The notes: generated by a model from the sequence alone, not told the origin. Counted from the first letter of the stretch, positions 27,825-37,037 are shown. The stretch: 64,000 nt of DNA from an uncultured Elusimicrobiales bacterium (GCA_944324675.1 CALUXE010000001.1:192869-256868); one strand, 5' to 3'. A program made the numbers and translations.

Positions 27825-27895
27825 TTCCGGGTGGTGTAGCGGTAACACGTCTCCCTTTGGAGGAGAAATCCTAGGTTCGATCCCTAGCCCGGAAG
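27825..27895 (+). tRNA. tRNA-Gln (TTG)
   Basis: The sequence folds into a full cloverleaf: acceptor TTCCGGG/CCCGGAA, D stem GTGT/ACAC, anticodon stem TCTCC/GGAGA with loop CTTTGGA (anticodon TTG), T arm CTAGG-TTCGATC-CCTAG. The first pair is U1-A72 and the discriminator is G, both glutamine identity features. CCA is not encoded. Confidence 0.95.
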
Positions 27896-27904
27896 CTCGG
27901 ATTT

Positions 27905-27935
27905 AAACGGCACGCTTTATCGGCGTGCCGTTTTT
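27905..27935 (+). terminator. Terminator after tRNA-Gln
   Basis: An 11-bp stem (27905..27915 with 27923..27933; AAACGGCACGC/GCGTGCCGTTT) with a 7-base loop, with a T-run at 27931..27935. It lies ten bases past the tRNA. Confidence 0.9.
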
Positions 27936-27964
27936 AGACCTAAAAAAGTAAAGAAAGGAGAAAT

Positions 27965-28621
27965 ATGTTTCAAACTTTATTCTTAAAGACAAGCGTAATA
28001 TTGGCCGGTTCGCTTTTTATGGCCTATATAGGAAGCAGAATATCTTCGGGCATATTCCAAAGGGCCTTGCAGACCGGCAATCCCGAAAAAATAAAATCCA
28101 CTATGTGGACCGCCCTAATCGTAAACATAATAGCGTTTTTGTTGCTGGTGTTTTTCAAAAGCAATCTGCTTTTAAGTTTCCTCTTTATGTTCGCCTTTAC
28201 GCTTTCAAGCGGTTTTACGCTCGGCATATACACGCTGAGCAACCCCGAAGCGGTGCAAAAGGCCACTATGATAACCGCCTTGACCACGGTGGTCACGGGT
28301 TTTATAGCTAGCTACTCGGGGATGGATTTCTCTTGGCTGGGCAAAATATTATTTTTCTCGCTCTTAATATTGATAGTAATAAGCATAATAGGCTTGTTTG
28401 TCAGAATGAAAAGCGGGCTTAACAGAATAATATCCGCCGCGGCCGTATTCATATTCACGGGATATTTGTTGTTTGATTTTAATAATTTGGCGAAACTAAA
28501 AAACGTGGCTCAGGCCAACAACTGGTCTACCGCTTTGGATTTCGCGGTAAACATATATTTGGACATCATAAACCTTTTGATAAACCTGATAAATTTATTA
28601 AGCGGATCCTCAAACAATTAA
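27965..28621 (+). CDS. Bax inhibitor-1 / YccA family membrane protein
   Basis: A 218-residue protein with six to seven hydrophobic segments and the family's C-terminal pattern: FTGYLLFDFNNL (near residue 160) and AVNIYLDIINLLINL (near residue 198), the conserved aspartates of the BI-1 fold. Prokaryotic BI-1 proteins act as pH-sensitive calcium leak channels or interact with FtsH-type proteases; which applies here is unknown. It is slightly shorter than most members. AAAGGAG lies before the ATG. It is a single-gene unit between two terminators. Confidence 0.85.
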   Translation: MFQTLFLKTSVILAGSLFMAYIGSRISSGIFQRALQTGNPEKIKSTMWTALIVNIIAFLLLVFFKSNLLLSFLFMFAFTLSSGFTLGIYTLSNPEAVQKATMITALTTVVTGFIASYSGMDFSWLGKILFFSLLILIVISIIGLFVRMKSGLNRIISAAAVFIFTGYLLFDFNNLAKLKNVAQANNWSTALDFAVNIYLDIINLLINLINLLSGSSNN

Positions 28622-28641
28622 AGAAAACCGTTTTAAACAAT

Positions 28642-28672
28642 AAAAATCCCCCGATTTTATCGGGGGATTTTT
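28642..28672 (+). terminator. Terminator after the BI-1 family gene
   Basis: A 14-bp stem (28642..28655 with 28659..28672; AAAAATCCCCCGAT/ATCGGGGGATTTTT) with a TTT loop. A and T runs on both sides let it work in both directions. Confidence 0.9.
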
Positions 28673-28789
28673 ATTTTGAAGGCGAAGAGTAACCGCGCTG
28701 CGGAACACGGAACGCAAAAAGAGCGAAATGCGTATAGGGAAATACTCCGCATACGGCAAAGGCAGGCTCCTTTTTTCGGCCGCCCGGGT

Positions 28790-28818
28790 TTGAGATTACC
28801 CTCTTAAAATGGTATTAT
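28790..28818 (+). promoter_or_regulatory. Promoter of the acyl-CoA dehydrogenase-etfBA operon
   Basis: TTGAGA (28790..28795), 17 bases, TATTAT (28813..28818), 27 bases ahead of the ATG, which has TAGGAGA as Shine-Dalgarno. Confidence 0.6.
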
Positions 28819-28845
28819 ATAAATAATCTTTTTTAGGAGATATCT

Positions 28846-30486
28846 ATGTCAAAAATTGATGCAGTATCCAGAGAGCTGATGCTTGACAGTTTAAAGCATT
28901 ACGCGAAAACAAAAATCCCCTTTGAGTTCATTCGCGAACATGACGCCAAAAATAAATTCCCGGCCGAACTTATCAAAGACATGTACAAAAGCGACGTATT
29001 AGGAGTAAACCTTTTGCTTATACCGGAAGAATACGGCGGACTTGGCGGCACAACTACTGACATTTACCGCATATGCGAGGCCTTGGCCCGCGTTGATTTA
29101 GGCATAGCGACATCGGTATTCGCCACATTTTTGGGAAGCGACCCTCTTTCGGTAGGCGGCACCCCCGAACAAAAAGCCTACTGGTTCAATAGAATGGCGA
29201 AAGAAAGTTTAATGGTGGCTTACGGCGCTACGGAAGCCGACGCGGGAAGCGACCTGGTATCTCTAAGGACAAGGGCCGAACATGTAATTGAAAACGGCAA
29301 AATCAAAGGCTATAAAATCACCGGCAGCAAGATGTGGATATCCAGCGGCGCGGTGGCGGATTTATATACCGTTCTGGCCTTGGCGCCGGGCGGGCCGAGC
29401 TGGTTCCTTGTAGAAAAGGGAACGCCCGGTTTTACGCAGGATAAGCACGAGGACAAACACGGCATACGCCTTTCCAATACGGCGGGACTCTCTTTTGACG
29501 AGGTCTACGTACCGGCCGAGAACTTAATCGGCGGAGTGGAAGGCAAAGGTTTACTGCAAGCGCAGGCTGTATTCGGTTACACCAGGCTTATGGTGGCGGC
29601 GTTCGGTTTGGGCGCCGGCGAAGAAGCGATAGAAACCGCCATAGATTACGCCAATCACCGCATACAGGCCGGCGGACCGCTTTCCGAGAAGCAGGGCTAT
29701 ATGCTCAAACTTATAACGCCGCATTACATCAAATTTGAAGCGGCGAGGGCTTTCATCGACGAAACGGCAAAGAAACTTGACGTAAACAACCACGGCCAAG
29801 CGACGGAAGGTTCCATCGCCAAATACTACGCCACCGAAGCGGGCAATAAAGCCGCGGAAGACGCCATACAGGCTTTGGGCGGCTTCGGCTACACAAAAGA
29901 ATTCGCGGTAGAAAAAATAAAACGCGACGTCAAGATAACCTGCATTTACGAAGGCACCAACGAAGTAATGGAAATGACCATTTACAGAGGCCGCTGGCAG
30001 GAACATTTAAAGAGCAGGGGCGCATACTATACCAATATCGCCGACGAAATGGACTCCATACACGCCAAGAACCCCGAAGTCGGCGCCAATGCGATAGCTT
30101 TGGGCTTAAGAGCCTTGGCCGCGGTACTGGAAGAGTGCAGGGTTCAACGCTTGACCAGGCACCAATATATAACTTTCAAGTTGGGCGAACTTATCGCCAA
30201 CGCCGAAGTGGCAGCCGCTTTCTGCCGCGCCATAGGCAACGGCAAGATAGTGGAAGGCTGCAAATTTGATATGGATACTTTAAAAGCGATGTGCCGCGTA
30301 AACGCCAAGGAAACGGCATACGACATCGCCACAAGAGGCGCGAAACTGGTACTCAGCGCGGGTACGGCCGACGCGGCGGCTTTGCTTAACGCGACGCATC
30401 TCGTCCAGATAGAAGCCAATATGCACGGCTCTATTGAGGATTCCGATAAAGTATCGGCCAAACTCAGAGAGATATTTAAGAAATAG
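28846..30486 (+). CDS. Acyl-CoA dehydrogenase (butyryl-CoA dehydrogenase-like, long form)
   Basis: FAD enzyme interconverting acyl-CoA and enoyl-CoA; with the adjacent EtfBA it probably reduces crotonyl-CoA or a similar enoyl-CoA. The 546-residue protein has the usual dehydrogenase core to about residue 390: YGATEADAGSDL (FAD/substrate region near residue 126), GGFGYTKEFAVEK (near residue 345) and CIYEGTNEVM with the expected catalytic glutamate (near residue 366). The extra 150 C-terminal residues are helical and resemble the additional domain of longer (FadE/AcdA-like) members; classical clostridial Bcd lacks it. Substrate chain length cannot be told. It heads a three-gene operon, 14 bases before etfB. 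Confidence 0.9.
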   Translation: MSKIDAVSRELMLDSLKHYAKTKIPFEFIREHDAKNKFPAELIKDMYKSDVLGVNLLLIPEEYGGLGGTTTDIYRICEALARVDLGIATSVFATFLGSDPLSVGGTPEQKAYWFNRMAKESLMVAYGATEADAGSDLVSLRTRAEHVIENGKIKGYKITGSKMWISSGAVADLYTVLALAPGGPSWFLVEKGTPGFTQDKHEDKHGIRLSNTAGLSFDEVYVPAENLIGGVEGKGLLQAQAVFGYTRLMVAAFGLGAGEEAIETAIDYANHRIQAGGPLSEKQGYMLKLITPHYIKFEAARAFIDETAKKLDVNNHGQATEGSIAKYYATEAGNKAAEDAIQALGGFGYTKEFAVEKIKRDVKITCIYEGTNEVMEMTIYRGRWQEHLKSRGAYYTNIADEMDSIHAKNPEVGANAIALGLRALAAVLEECRVQRLTRHQYITFKLGELIANAEVAAAFCRAIGNGKIVEGCKFDMDTLKAMCRVNAKETAYDIATRGAKLVLSAGTADAAALLNATHLVQIEANMHGSIEDSDKVSAKLREIFKK

Positions 30487-30500
30487 GAGCTCCAATTTAT

Positions 30501-31286
30501 ATGAATATTATAGTTTGCATAAAACAAGTACCCGATTCCTCAAGGGTAAAGGTGGATCCGAAGACCTCCACCTTAGTGCGCGCGGGAGTGCCGAGCATAT
30601 TAAATCCATACGATCATTTCGCTCTGTGCCAAGCGCTCAAAATCAAGCAGAAAACGGGCGCTACGGTAACGGTCTTATCGATGGGGCCCAATCAGGCGCA
30701 AAGCGTAATAAGGCTGGCTTTGGCTTTGGGCGCCGATAAAGGCATTTTACTTGCCGACAGAGCTTTAGCCGGATCCGATACTTGGGCGACTTCCTACGCT
30801 TTGGCTACCGCTATCAAGAAGATAGGCGCATTCGATTTGGTAATGTGCGGACAGATGGCCATCGACGGCGATACCGCCCAGACAGGCCCCGGCATCGCCT
30901 ATCACTTGGGTATACCGCAAATAACTTTCTGCGATAATATAGACGTGGCGCAAGGCAAAGCGGTGGTACGCAAAATAATAGACGGCGGGCATCAAATTAT
31001 GGAAGCGGATTTGCCCGCGCTCGTCACTATGACTATGCCGTTTGATTATGTGGCTTCTTACCCTTCGTTCTTGGGCGCTTTTCACGCGCAGAACAAACCC
31101 ACTATCACTTGGAGCGCGGCCGATATCGGCGCCGATCCCAAGAAAATCGGTTTAGACGGATCTCCTACCAGAGTAGACAGAATATTCCCCCCGCCGGCCA
31201 GGCCAAAAGGCCAGATATTCAGCGCGGGCGCCTCTGAATTGGCCGACAAAGTGCTTGAGATTTTAGCCAAGGAGGAAATAATCTAA
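30501..31286 (+). CDS. etfB: Electron transfer flavoprotein subunit beta
   Basis: A 261-residue EtfB with the N-terminal IIVCIKQVPDSSRVKV (residues 3-18), LNPYDHFA, a VLSMGPNQAQ segment (near residue 53) and the CGQMAIDGDTAQTGPGIA region (about residues 115-132) that binds nucleotide. In bifurcating Etfs this subunit holds the NADH-contacting part with EtfA. It follows the dehydrogenase and its stop codon overlaps the etfA start (TAATG). AGGAGCTCC precedes the ATG. Confidence 0.95.
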   Translation: MNIIVCIKQVPDSSRVKVDPKTSTLVRAGVPSILNPYDHFALCQALKIKQKTGATVTVLSMGPNQAQSVIRLALALGADKGILLADRALAGSDTWATSYALATAIKKIGAFDLVMCGQMAIDGDTAQTGPGIAYHLGIPQITFCDNIDVAQGKAVVRKIIDGGHQIMEADLPALVTMTMPFDYVASYPSFLGAFHAQNKPTITWSAADIGADPKKIGLDGSPTRVDRIFPPPARPKGQIFSAGASELADKVLEILAKEEII

Positions 31287-32479
31287 TGATACAGATTTCA
31301 TCAAACTGCGTAGGTTGCGGCAAATGCGTAAGCGTATGCCCGTTTGGAGCTTTAAGTTTAGTCAACAGAAAAGCGGTAGCCAGCTCGGCCTGCACGATGT
31401 GCGGAGCCTGCGTGAGCCAGTGCCCCGTAAAGGCTTTAAGCCTGCCGCAAAGCACTGCGGCCGTTAAAGACTTATCCGCCTATAAAGGCGTATGGGTATT
31501 TGTCGAGCTGTTGGAAGAGAAAGGCGTTTTGGCCCCGCGTTCGGTCAGCTTGGAACTGTTGACCAAAGGAAGAGAACTTGCCAATGAACTTAAGGAAGAT
31601 CTTTGCGCGGTGGTAATCGGCAAGAGCAACAGCGCATACTTTGCCGAATTGGCCTCTTACGGCGCGGACAAAATTTACAATGTCGAAGGCCCCGGCTATG
31701 CCGACTACAATACCGAGGCTTACGCCAATGCTATGATTACCTTAATCAATAAATACAAACCCAGCATAGTATTATTCCCGTCGACTTATGTCGGGCGCGA
31801 CTTATCGCCCAGAATATCGGCGGAAATATTCGTCGGTTTGACGGCGGACTGCACGGGCTTGTCGATAAAAGAAGGCAATCTGATACAAACCAGACCCGCT
31901 TTCGGCGGCAATATTATGGCCGACATAAAATGCCCCAACCACCGCCCGCAAATGGCGACGGTAAGGCCCAATGTAATGCCAAAGCAGGCAACGGCGCCCG
32001 GCAAGACGGCTCAAATTATAAACGAACCTATCGCTTTAAGCCCGAAAGCCGCGAAAGTAAGGATTATCAGCAAGGAAATGGAGCCCAGCCAAGAGGTGGA
32101 AAAGCTCGACGAAGCCAAGATAGTAATATCGGGCGGAAGGGGCCTTAAAACGGCGGAGCAGTTTGAAATCTTAAACGAAATCGCGGCCGAACTCTGCGGC
32201 GCGGTAGGCGCCTCGCGCGCGGCTATCGACGCCGGCTGGAAACCGAAGAACCATCAAGTCGGCCAAAGCGGCGTAACGGTAAAGCCGAAGCTCTATATGG
32301 CTTGCGGTATTTCCGGCGCGATACAGCACACCGTAGGCATGCAGGACAGCGATATAATAATAGCGATAAATAAAGACGCTTCCGCGCCGATATTTAACTT
32401 CTGCAAATACGGCATTGTAGGCGATGTCCACCAGATATTGCCCAAAGTGCTTGAAGGCATCAAAAAAGCCAAGAAATAA
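31286..32479 (+). CDS. etfA: Electron transfer flavoprotein subunit alpha with N-terminal ferredoxin domain
   Basis: A 397-residue fusion. Residues 1-55 are a 2[4Fe-4S] ferredoxin domain with motifs CVGCGKCVSVCP and CTMCGACVSQCP. Residues about 65-250 are the EtfA N-terminal domain, and the rest is the FAD-binding domain with SGGRGLK, AAIDAGW, QVGQSG, ACGISGAIQH and AINKDASAPIF. A ferredoxin-like extension of EtfA is known from flavin-based bifurcating complexes such as the caffeyl-CoA reductase of Acetobacterium, where it may pass electrons to free ferredoxin. That supports a bifurcating complex here, but it is inference. Start overlaps the etfB stop. Confidence 0.95.
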   Translation: MIQISSNCVGCGKCVSVCPFGALSLVNRKAVASSACTMCGACVSQCPVKALSLPQSTAAVKDLSAYKGVWVFVELLEEKGVLAPRSVSLELLTKGRELANELKEDLCAVVIGKSNSAYFAELASYGADKIYNVEGPGYADYNTEAYANAMITLINKYKPSIVLFPSTYVGRDLSPRISAEIFVGLTADCTGLSIKEGNLIQTRPAFGGNIMADIKCPNHRPQMATVRPNVMPKQATAPGKTAQIINEPIALSPKAAKVRIISKEMEPSQEVEKLDEAKIVISGGRGLKTAEQFEILNEIAAELCGAVGASRAAIDAGWKPKNHQVGQSGVTVKPKLYMACGISGAIQHTVGMQDSDIIIAINKDASAPIFNFCKYGIVGDVHQILPKVLEGIKKAKK

Positions 32480-32500
32480 CCTTACAAGTTTTTTCTTAAC

Positions 32501-32530
32501 AAAACCCCGTTTTTTAAAAAACGGGGTTTT
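32501..32530 (+). terminator. Terminator after etfA
   Basis: A perfect 30-base inverted repeat (AAAACCCCGTTTTTT and its complement), 21 bases past the etfA stop codon, with T-rich ends on both strands. Confidence 0.85.
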
Positions 32531-32564
32531 ATTGTAATAAAAGGAGTTTTTCTTTTTCGGACAA

Positions 32565-32606
32565 CGGTAAAACCTTTACCGAGCCCCCAGCCTAGCCGGG
32601 GGGTTC
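32565..32606. other. Two adjacent hairpins between convergent genes
   Basis: CGGTAAA-ACC-TTTACCG (32565..32581) is directly followed by GAGCCCCC...GGGGGGTTC (about 32581..32606, with loop AGCCTAGCC). Neither has an obvious T-run. They lie between the etfA and SEC-C gene terminators. No family is recognised; a small RNA or extra terminator is possible. Confidence 0.35.
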
Positions 32607-32618
32607 ACAACATACAAA

Positions 32619-32641
32619 AATCCCCCTGTTATTGGGGGATT
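32619..32641 (-). terminator. Terminator after the SEC-C gene
   Basis: An 8-bp stem (32619..32626 with 32634..32641; AATCCCCC/GGGGGATT) with a 7-base loop, followed on the minus strand by TTTG. It lies 22 bases past the stop codon at 32663. Confidence 0.85.
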
Positions 32642-32662
32642 ATAGTTATAAAACATACGCTT

Positions 32663-33088
<426 letters not shown>

Positions 33089-33090
33089 AT

Positions 33091-33663
33091 TTATATCTCT
33101 CCGTTGATTATCTTTCTTATGGCTTTGCGCACTATCAAGGCCTTTTTTACATAGTCGTTGCTTTCCGGTATGACGATATGGCGCGGATGCCCGGACCATA
33201 ATTTCAATATGGCTTCGTCAACTTCCAAAGCTCTTTCTAAAGTTTCCGTTCTTACGCTTGTATTTTGATAGTATTTCGCTTCTTTGGGAGGAGACATATG
33301 TATTACGGCATAGTAATTTTCATACTCCTCTTTAATACTTGTTTTCATAGTTTTTAAAAAGTCTTCCTCTCCGTAAGGCCAATAGACGGCCCCGTCTAAA
33401 GAGCCTCTGTCGCAGAGCACTATCTTAGCGTTTTGGTTAACTTCCTCGGCCAAGGCTTCCAATTCCTTGGTGGTGGTGTATATTATGCGCTGGGCATGAT
33501 AGATATGGCGCGGACTTTTATCATTGCGCGGAAACCCGCCGCCATAAACCAAAGTCGCCGCTTCAACGGCAACTTCTATATCCGTACCGTATTCTTCCTT
33601 CAATATTGAAAGAGCCGTAGTCTTCCCGCTTGCCGGCCCGCCGGTAAGTACAACTTTTTTCAT
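33091..33663 (-). CDS. AAA_28-like P-loop ATPase
   Basis: A 190-residue nucleotide-binding protein with Walker [14 protein letters not shown] (about residues 7-19) and [10 protein letters not shown] (near residue 83) as the Walker B-like or kinase DRG motif. The overall pattern is that of small AAA_28/NadR-like kinases whose substrates are mostly unknown. A helical C-terminus with a [13 protein letters not shown] segment is typical. It is followed two bases later by the SEC-C gene and preceded by the M23 peptidase gene by 28 bases. Confidence 0.75.
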   Translation of the reverse strand: MKKVVLTGGPASGKTTALSILKEEYGTDIEVAVEAATLVYGGGFPRNDKSPRHIYHAQRIIYTTTKELEALAEEVNQNAKIVLCDRGSLDGAVYWPYGEEDFLKTMKTSIKEEYENYYAVIHMSPPKEAKYYQNTSVRTETLERALEVDEAILKLWSGHPRHIVIPESNDYVKKALIVRKAIRKIINGEI

Positions 33664-33691
33664 ATTCGTTTCCTTACTAGATAATTTTAAA

Positions 33692-34948
33692 TTATTCCGT
33701 CTGTTCCTGCTCTTTACTATCTAAAACGGCCAAATACTTATCCCTTATTTTATTAAATTCTTCCCGCTTTGAGGCAGGTATTTCTTTTGACGCCGAACTC
33801 CTATTCTTGGTGGTCAGAAAGTCAAAATACTTCCCGTTCTGCCTTATCCTGAAATCCAAATGCGGCCCGGTAGAGAGGCCCGTAGAGCCTACATAGGCTA
33901 TAGTCTGCCCCTGCTTTACCTTGACCCCGTTGGCTATGCCTTTGGCGTATCCTTTTAAATGGCCGTAACAAGTCACATAATTGTTGGGGTGATGCACTTC
34001 CATATAGTTGCCAAAACCGCCTTTCCATCCCTTTGACCTTACTATGCCGTCGGCAACGGCCTCGACGGGGGTGCCGGCGGGCGCCGCATAGTCAATTCCC
34101 AAATGCGGTCGTCTTATCCTTAGTATCGGGTGCATCCTTCCCCTCGAGAACCTGGATGATATTCTTACGCCCCTTACGCTTATCGGCGATTTCAAAAACA
34201 TCTTTTTGGTAAATTTGCCGTTTTCGTCGTAGAACTCGTCCTCGAAACGTATCGCGTAATTCTTGCCCGATACGCCTCCGTCATAGTATGCCGCTAAAAT
34301 GCGTTCGTTAAGGGTGTCGCCTTTTTTGGTGTAATCCTCTTCCCAAAGTATAGCGAATTTATCGCCTTTCCTGGTTTCGGTATTGAAATCCACCGCCCAG
34401 GAAAATATATCGGTAAAATCCAAAATAAAAGTAGGCTTCAGACCCTGTTCCTGCATGGAGGTAAACAAAGTATAGTCTATATCGCCCTTGGCAAAACGCT
34501 CCCTAGTTTCCACCGAAATATCCATAATTCCGGCCACCAAGTCCCCGCCGTTCTGCGCCACATAATAGCGGGAAAAATCTTTTGTCACGACCAGCATTTT
34601 AAAATTGCCGTTCTCATCCAAAGTAAGCAAATATCTGTCGCGCGGAGCCAGACGGTTCATTCTCAAAACGGTATCAAGCTTATTTACCACTTGCGCGGCC
34701 TTTTCTCTGGATAAACCCGCCTCTTGCAAAGGTATTGATATATGCCGTTTTAAATTTCCCTCATATTTTTTAAATACTAGTTCCTGCTGTTGGCGGGCGG
34801 CCTCCACAACGGCTTTATGCCTTTGCACGCCGTAAGCCACGAACAGGCATACCAGCACGAATACCGGCACATACATAATAAGTTCCCTAAAAACGGGATG
34901 CTTTTTAATATAAGCAGCTGTTTTCTTAAAGATGTCAGACATTTTCAA
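33692..34948 (-). CDS. Membrane-anchored M23 (LytM) family peptidase
   Basis: A 418-residue peptidoglycan hydrolase or regulator. One membrane segment (about residues 22-41) anchors it, with the bulk in the periplasm. A region to about residue 270 is followed by the M23 domain: HLGID (first zinc motif, near residue 288), YGHLKGYA (near residue 330) and GPHLDFRI (near residue 362). In the last motif the usual HxH reads HxD, so the third zinc ligand would be aspartate instead of histidine; this occurs in some family members, but activity is uncertain. The C-terminus has a basic and a Gln/Glu tail. Confidence 0.88.
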   Translation of the reverse strand: MKMSDIFKKTAAYIKKHPVFRELIMYVPVFVLVCLFVAYGVQRHKAVVEAARQQQELVFKKYEGNLKRHISIPLQEAGLSREKAAQVVNKLDTVLRMNRLAPRDRYLLTLDENGNFKMLVVTKDFSRYYVAQNGGDLVAGIMDISVETRERFAKGDIDYTLFTSMQEQGLKPTFILDFTDIFSWAVDFNTETRKGDKFAILWEEDYTKKGDTLNERILAAYYDGGVSGKNYAIRFEDEFYDENGKFTKKMFLKSPISVRGVRISSRFSRGRMHPILRIRRPHLGIDYAAPAGTPVEAVADGIVRSKGWKGGFGNYMEVHHPNNYVTCYGHLKGYAKGIANGVKVKQGQTIAYVGSTGLSTGPHLDFRIRQNGKYFDFLTTKNRSSASKEIPASKREEFNKIRDKYLAVLDSKEQEQTE

Positions 34949-34959
34949 TCAGACGGAAT

Positions 34960-34988
34960 AAGGGGGCAAATTTTAATTTTGCCCCCTT
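34960..34988 (-). terminator. Hairpin between ptb and the M23 peptidase gene
   Basis: An 11-bp stem (34960..34970 with 34978..34988; AAGGGGGCAAA/TTTGCCCCCTT), ten bases past the ptb stop codon and just before the M23 gene. Its T-run is partly inside the stem, so it may reduce rather than block readthrough. Confidence 0.6.
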
Positions 34989-34998
34989 AACTTTCTTC

Positions 34999-35922
34999 TT
35001 ATTTTTGGTTTTTTAAATATGAACAAAGCGCTATGGCGTTAAGCTTGACCATAGGATGATCCGCTCTTGAGGGCAAGATCACCGGGATATTGGGCCCGGC
35101 CAAAATAGCGGCCGCTTCCGCGCCTTTGCCGAAAAACGCCAAAGCCTTATATAAAGGATTGGCCGCGTCCAAATCCGGCAGTAAAATCAAATCGGCGTCG
35201 CCGGCGACTTGGGCGTCTTTTATGCCTTTTTCGGCAGCCCGCTCTTTAGAGAAAGTTATATATAAGTCATAAGGGCCTTCCACCACGCAATCCTTTATCA
35301 GCCCCTCTTTATTCATTTTGACCAATTCCTGCGCATCCAGGGTAGAGGGGATTTTCTCGTTTACTTTCTCTACGGGGCAGAGTACCGACACTTTCGGTTT
35401 TTCTATGCCGAGCTTCCTTAAAATTTTTACGGCATTGTTTATTGTCTGGGCTTTTTGTTCCAAAGTCGGGCTGATTAATACGGCCGAATCGGTAACGGCG
35501 AACATCTTATGGTAATTGTCCGTTTTAAATAATACGAAATGCGTCAAAAGCGCGCCTTGCGGAACAAGGCCCATCTCTTTGTTTAAGATGGCTTTCATAT
35601 AATATTTCGTATCAACCAAACCTTTTACCAAGAAATCGCCTTTGCCTTTTACTATCTGCTCAACCGCGAGAGCACACATTGTTGGCACATCCTCGCAGTC
35701 AATAAACTCAAACTTGTCTTGGGCAAGGCCTATTTCAGCCATCATCTTCTTCACCAAAGCTATCGGTCCTATCAACACTCCGCCCGATATTAAACCTTTA
35801 TCGTCGGCCATTTTTATGGCGGTAAGCGCTTCGGTATTGTTCGCGCCGGGCACCACCACCCTGTTTGATTGGCCTTTAACCATATCTATTAGCTCCGAAA
35901 AGCTGTTAAATTTCATTTTCAT
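34999..35922 (-). CDS. ptb: Phosphate butyryltransferase
   Basis: Transfers the acyl group of butyryl-CoA to phosphate, the first of two steps that yield butyrate and ATP. The 307-residue protein is of phosphotransbutyrylase length and has the phosphotransacetylase/butyrylase pattern: VVVPGANNTEALTAIKMADD at residues about 22-41, FLVKGLVDTKYYMKAIL and ILLPDLDAANPLYKAL near residue 252. The family also acts on branched-chain acyl-CoAs, and substrate preference cannot be read from the sequence. It follows buk by five bases, so the two form an operon. Confidence 0.92.
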   Translation of the reverse strand: MKMKFNSFSELIDMVKGQSNRVVVPGANNTEALTAIKMADDKGLISGGVLIGPIALVKKMMAEIGLAQDKFEFIDCEDVPTMCALAVEQIVKGKGDFLVKGLVDTKYYMKAILNKEMGLVPQGALLTHFVLFKTDNYHKMFAVTDSAVLISPTLEQKAQTINNAVKILRKLGIEKPKVSVLCPVEKVNEKIPSTLDAQELVKMNKEGLIKDCVVEGPYDLYITFSKERAAEKGIKDAQVAGDADLILLPDLDAANPLYKALAFFGKGAEAAAILAGPNIPVILPSRADHPMVKLNAIALCSYLKNQK

Positions 35923-35927
35923 CTCCT

Positions 35928-37037
35928 TTACTTATACTCTTTAATTAACGAAGGGTTGTCCAGCGCTCTGATGGCGGCTTCTTTCAACGCCGCTTTCTCG
36001 TCGCTGCCGGGATAAACGAAAACAGGCGCGAGCCAAGATACTTTCTCTTTCAGTGTTTCTCTTATATACTCGCTGTACATTACCGCGCCGGTAAGTATCA
36101 CCCCGTCCAATTTACCCTGCGCCGGCGCCGCCATATAAGCTATGTATTTGGACATTTGGTATATCATGGCGTCTATTACCTCTTTAGCTTTTTCTCTGGT
36201 GCAGGTTATATGGCTGTTCTCGCTCTTTTTGCCCGTCTCTATAAAATCCATTATTTCTTTTATGTCGTGAGTGCCGCAATAAGCGCACACCCCGCCATGC
36301 CCTTTAACTTTAAGGGACATCTCCGGCAAAGTATAGCGCCCGCTATAGCAAAGCCTCATAAAATTGCCCGTAGGCAAAGTCCCCGCGCGCTGCGGCGTCA
36401 TTGGGCCTTCGCCGTCAAGCCCGTTGTTTACGTCAACGACACGCCCTCCTATGTGAAGCCCCACTGTTATTCCGCCGCCTGCGTGCATTATCACAAAGCG
36501 GCATTGTTTGTATTCTTTGCCCAAATGTTTAGCGGTGTGGAAAGCTACCCGCCTTTGGCTTAAAGCGTGGAAAATAGGCAGTCTGGGCAGTTCCGGCATG
36601 CCGCTGTATTGGGCCTCGGGCCACATCTCGTTTACCACTTCCGGATCGCTTATTAAAGCGGGGCAGCCCGCCTCTTTGGCTATCATATCGGCCAATATTC
36701 CGCCCAAGTTGCAAGGATGAACGCCCAAATAGCCTTTCTTCAAATCGGCCAGCATAGCTTCATTTACGTAAAAAGTGCCTCCTTCCGTATGTTTGGTGAG
36801 GCCGCCTCTTCCCATTACTACGTCTATTTCTTTCAGATCGATACCGTTCTTCTTCAAATAAGATAGGATTATATCCTTCTTCATCGGGGCCATTTCGGTT
36901 ACATTCTTATTGGCATAGGGTGCAAGATCTTTAGGCGAATATTCCAGTTTAATTTCAAAAACCGGCTTTAATCCGCGGTAAAAACCGATATCATCAGAAG
37001 TTGAACCGGGGTTTATCACTAATATATTCTTAGTCAT
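35928..37037 (-). CDS. buk: Butyrate kinase
   Basis: Converts acyl-phosphate and ADP to the free acid and ATP. The 369-residue protein has the N-terminal VINPGSTSDDIGFY (residues 6-19), GRGGLTKHTEGGTFYVNEAML (near residue 80), HAGGGITVGLHIGGRVVDVNN (near residue 195) and DGEGPMTPQRAGTLP (near residue 215), all typical of the butyrate kinase branch of the acetate/sugar kinase superfamily. AGGAGC precedes the ATG. A TAAAAT-containing promoter lies just upstream, so buk-ptb is probably its own operon. Confidence 0.94.
   Translation of the reverse strand: MTKNILVINPGSTSDDIGFYRGLKPVFEIKLEYSPKDLAPYANKNVTEMAPMKKDIILSYLKKNGIDLKEIDVVMGRGGLTKHTEGGTFYVNEAMLADLKKGYLGVHPCNLGGILADMIAKEAGCPALISDPEVVNEMWPEAQYSGMPELPRLPIFHALSQRRVAFHTAKHLGKEYKQCRFVIMHAGGGITVGLHIGGRVVDVNNGLDGEGPMTPQRAGTLPTGNFMRLCYSGRYTLPEMSLKVKGHGGVCAYCGTHDIKEIMDFIETGKKSENSHITCTREKAKEVIDAMIYQMSKYIAYMAAPAQGKLDGVILTGAVMYSEYIRETLKEKVSWLAPVFVYPGSDEKAALKEAAIRALDNPSLIKEYK

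Noticed and set aside
27825..27895. tRNA-Pro (TGG) reading of this tRNA
   Set aside because: The anticodon stem TCTCC/GGAGA fixes the loop as CTTTGGA, which gives TTG; U1-A72 and G73 also fit glutamine.
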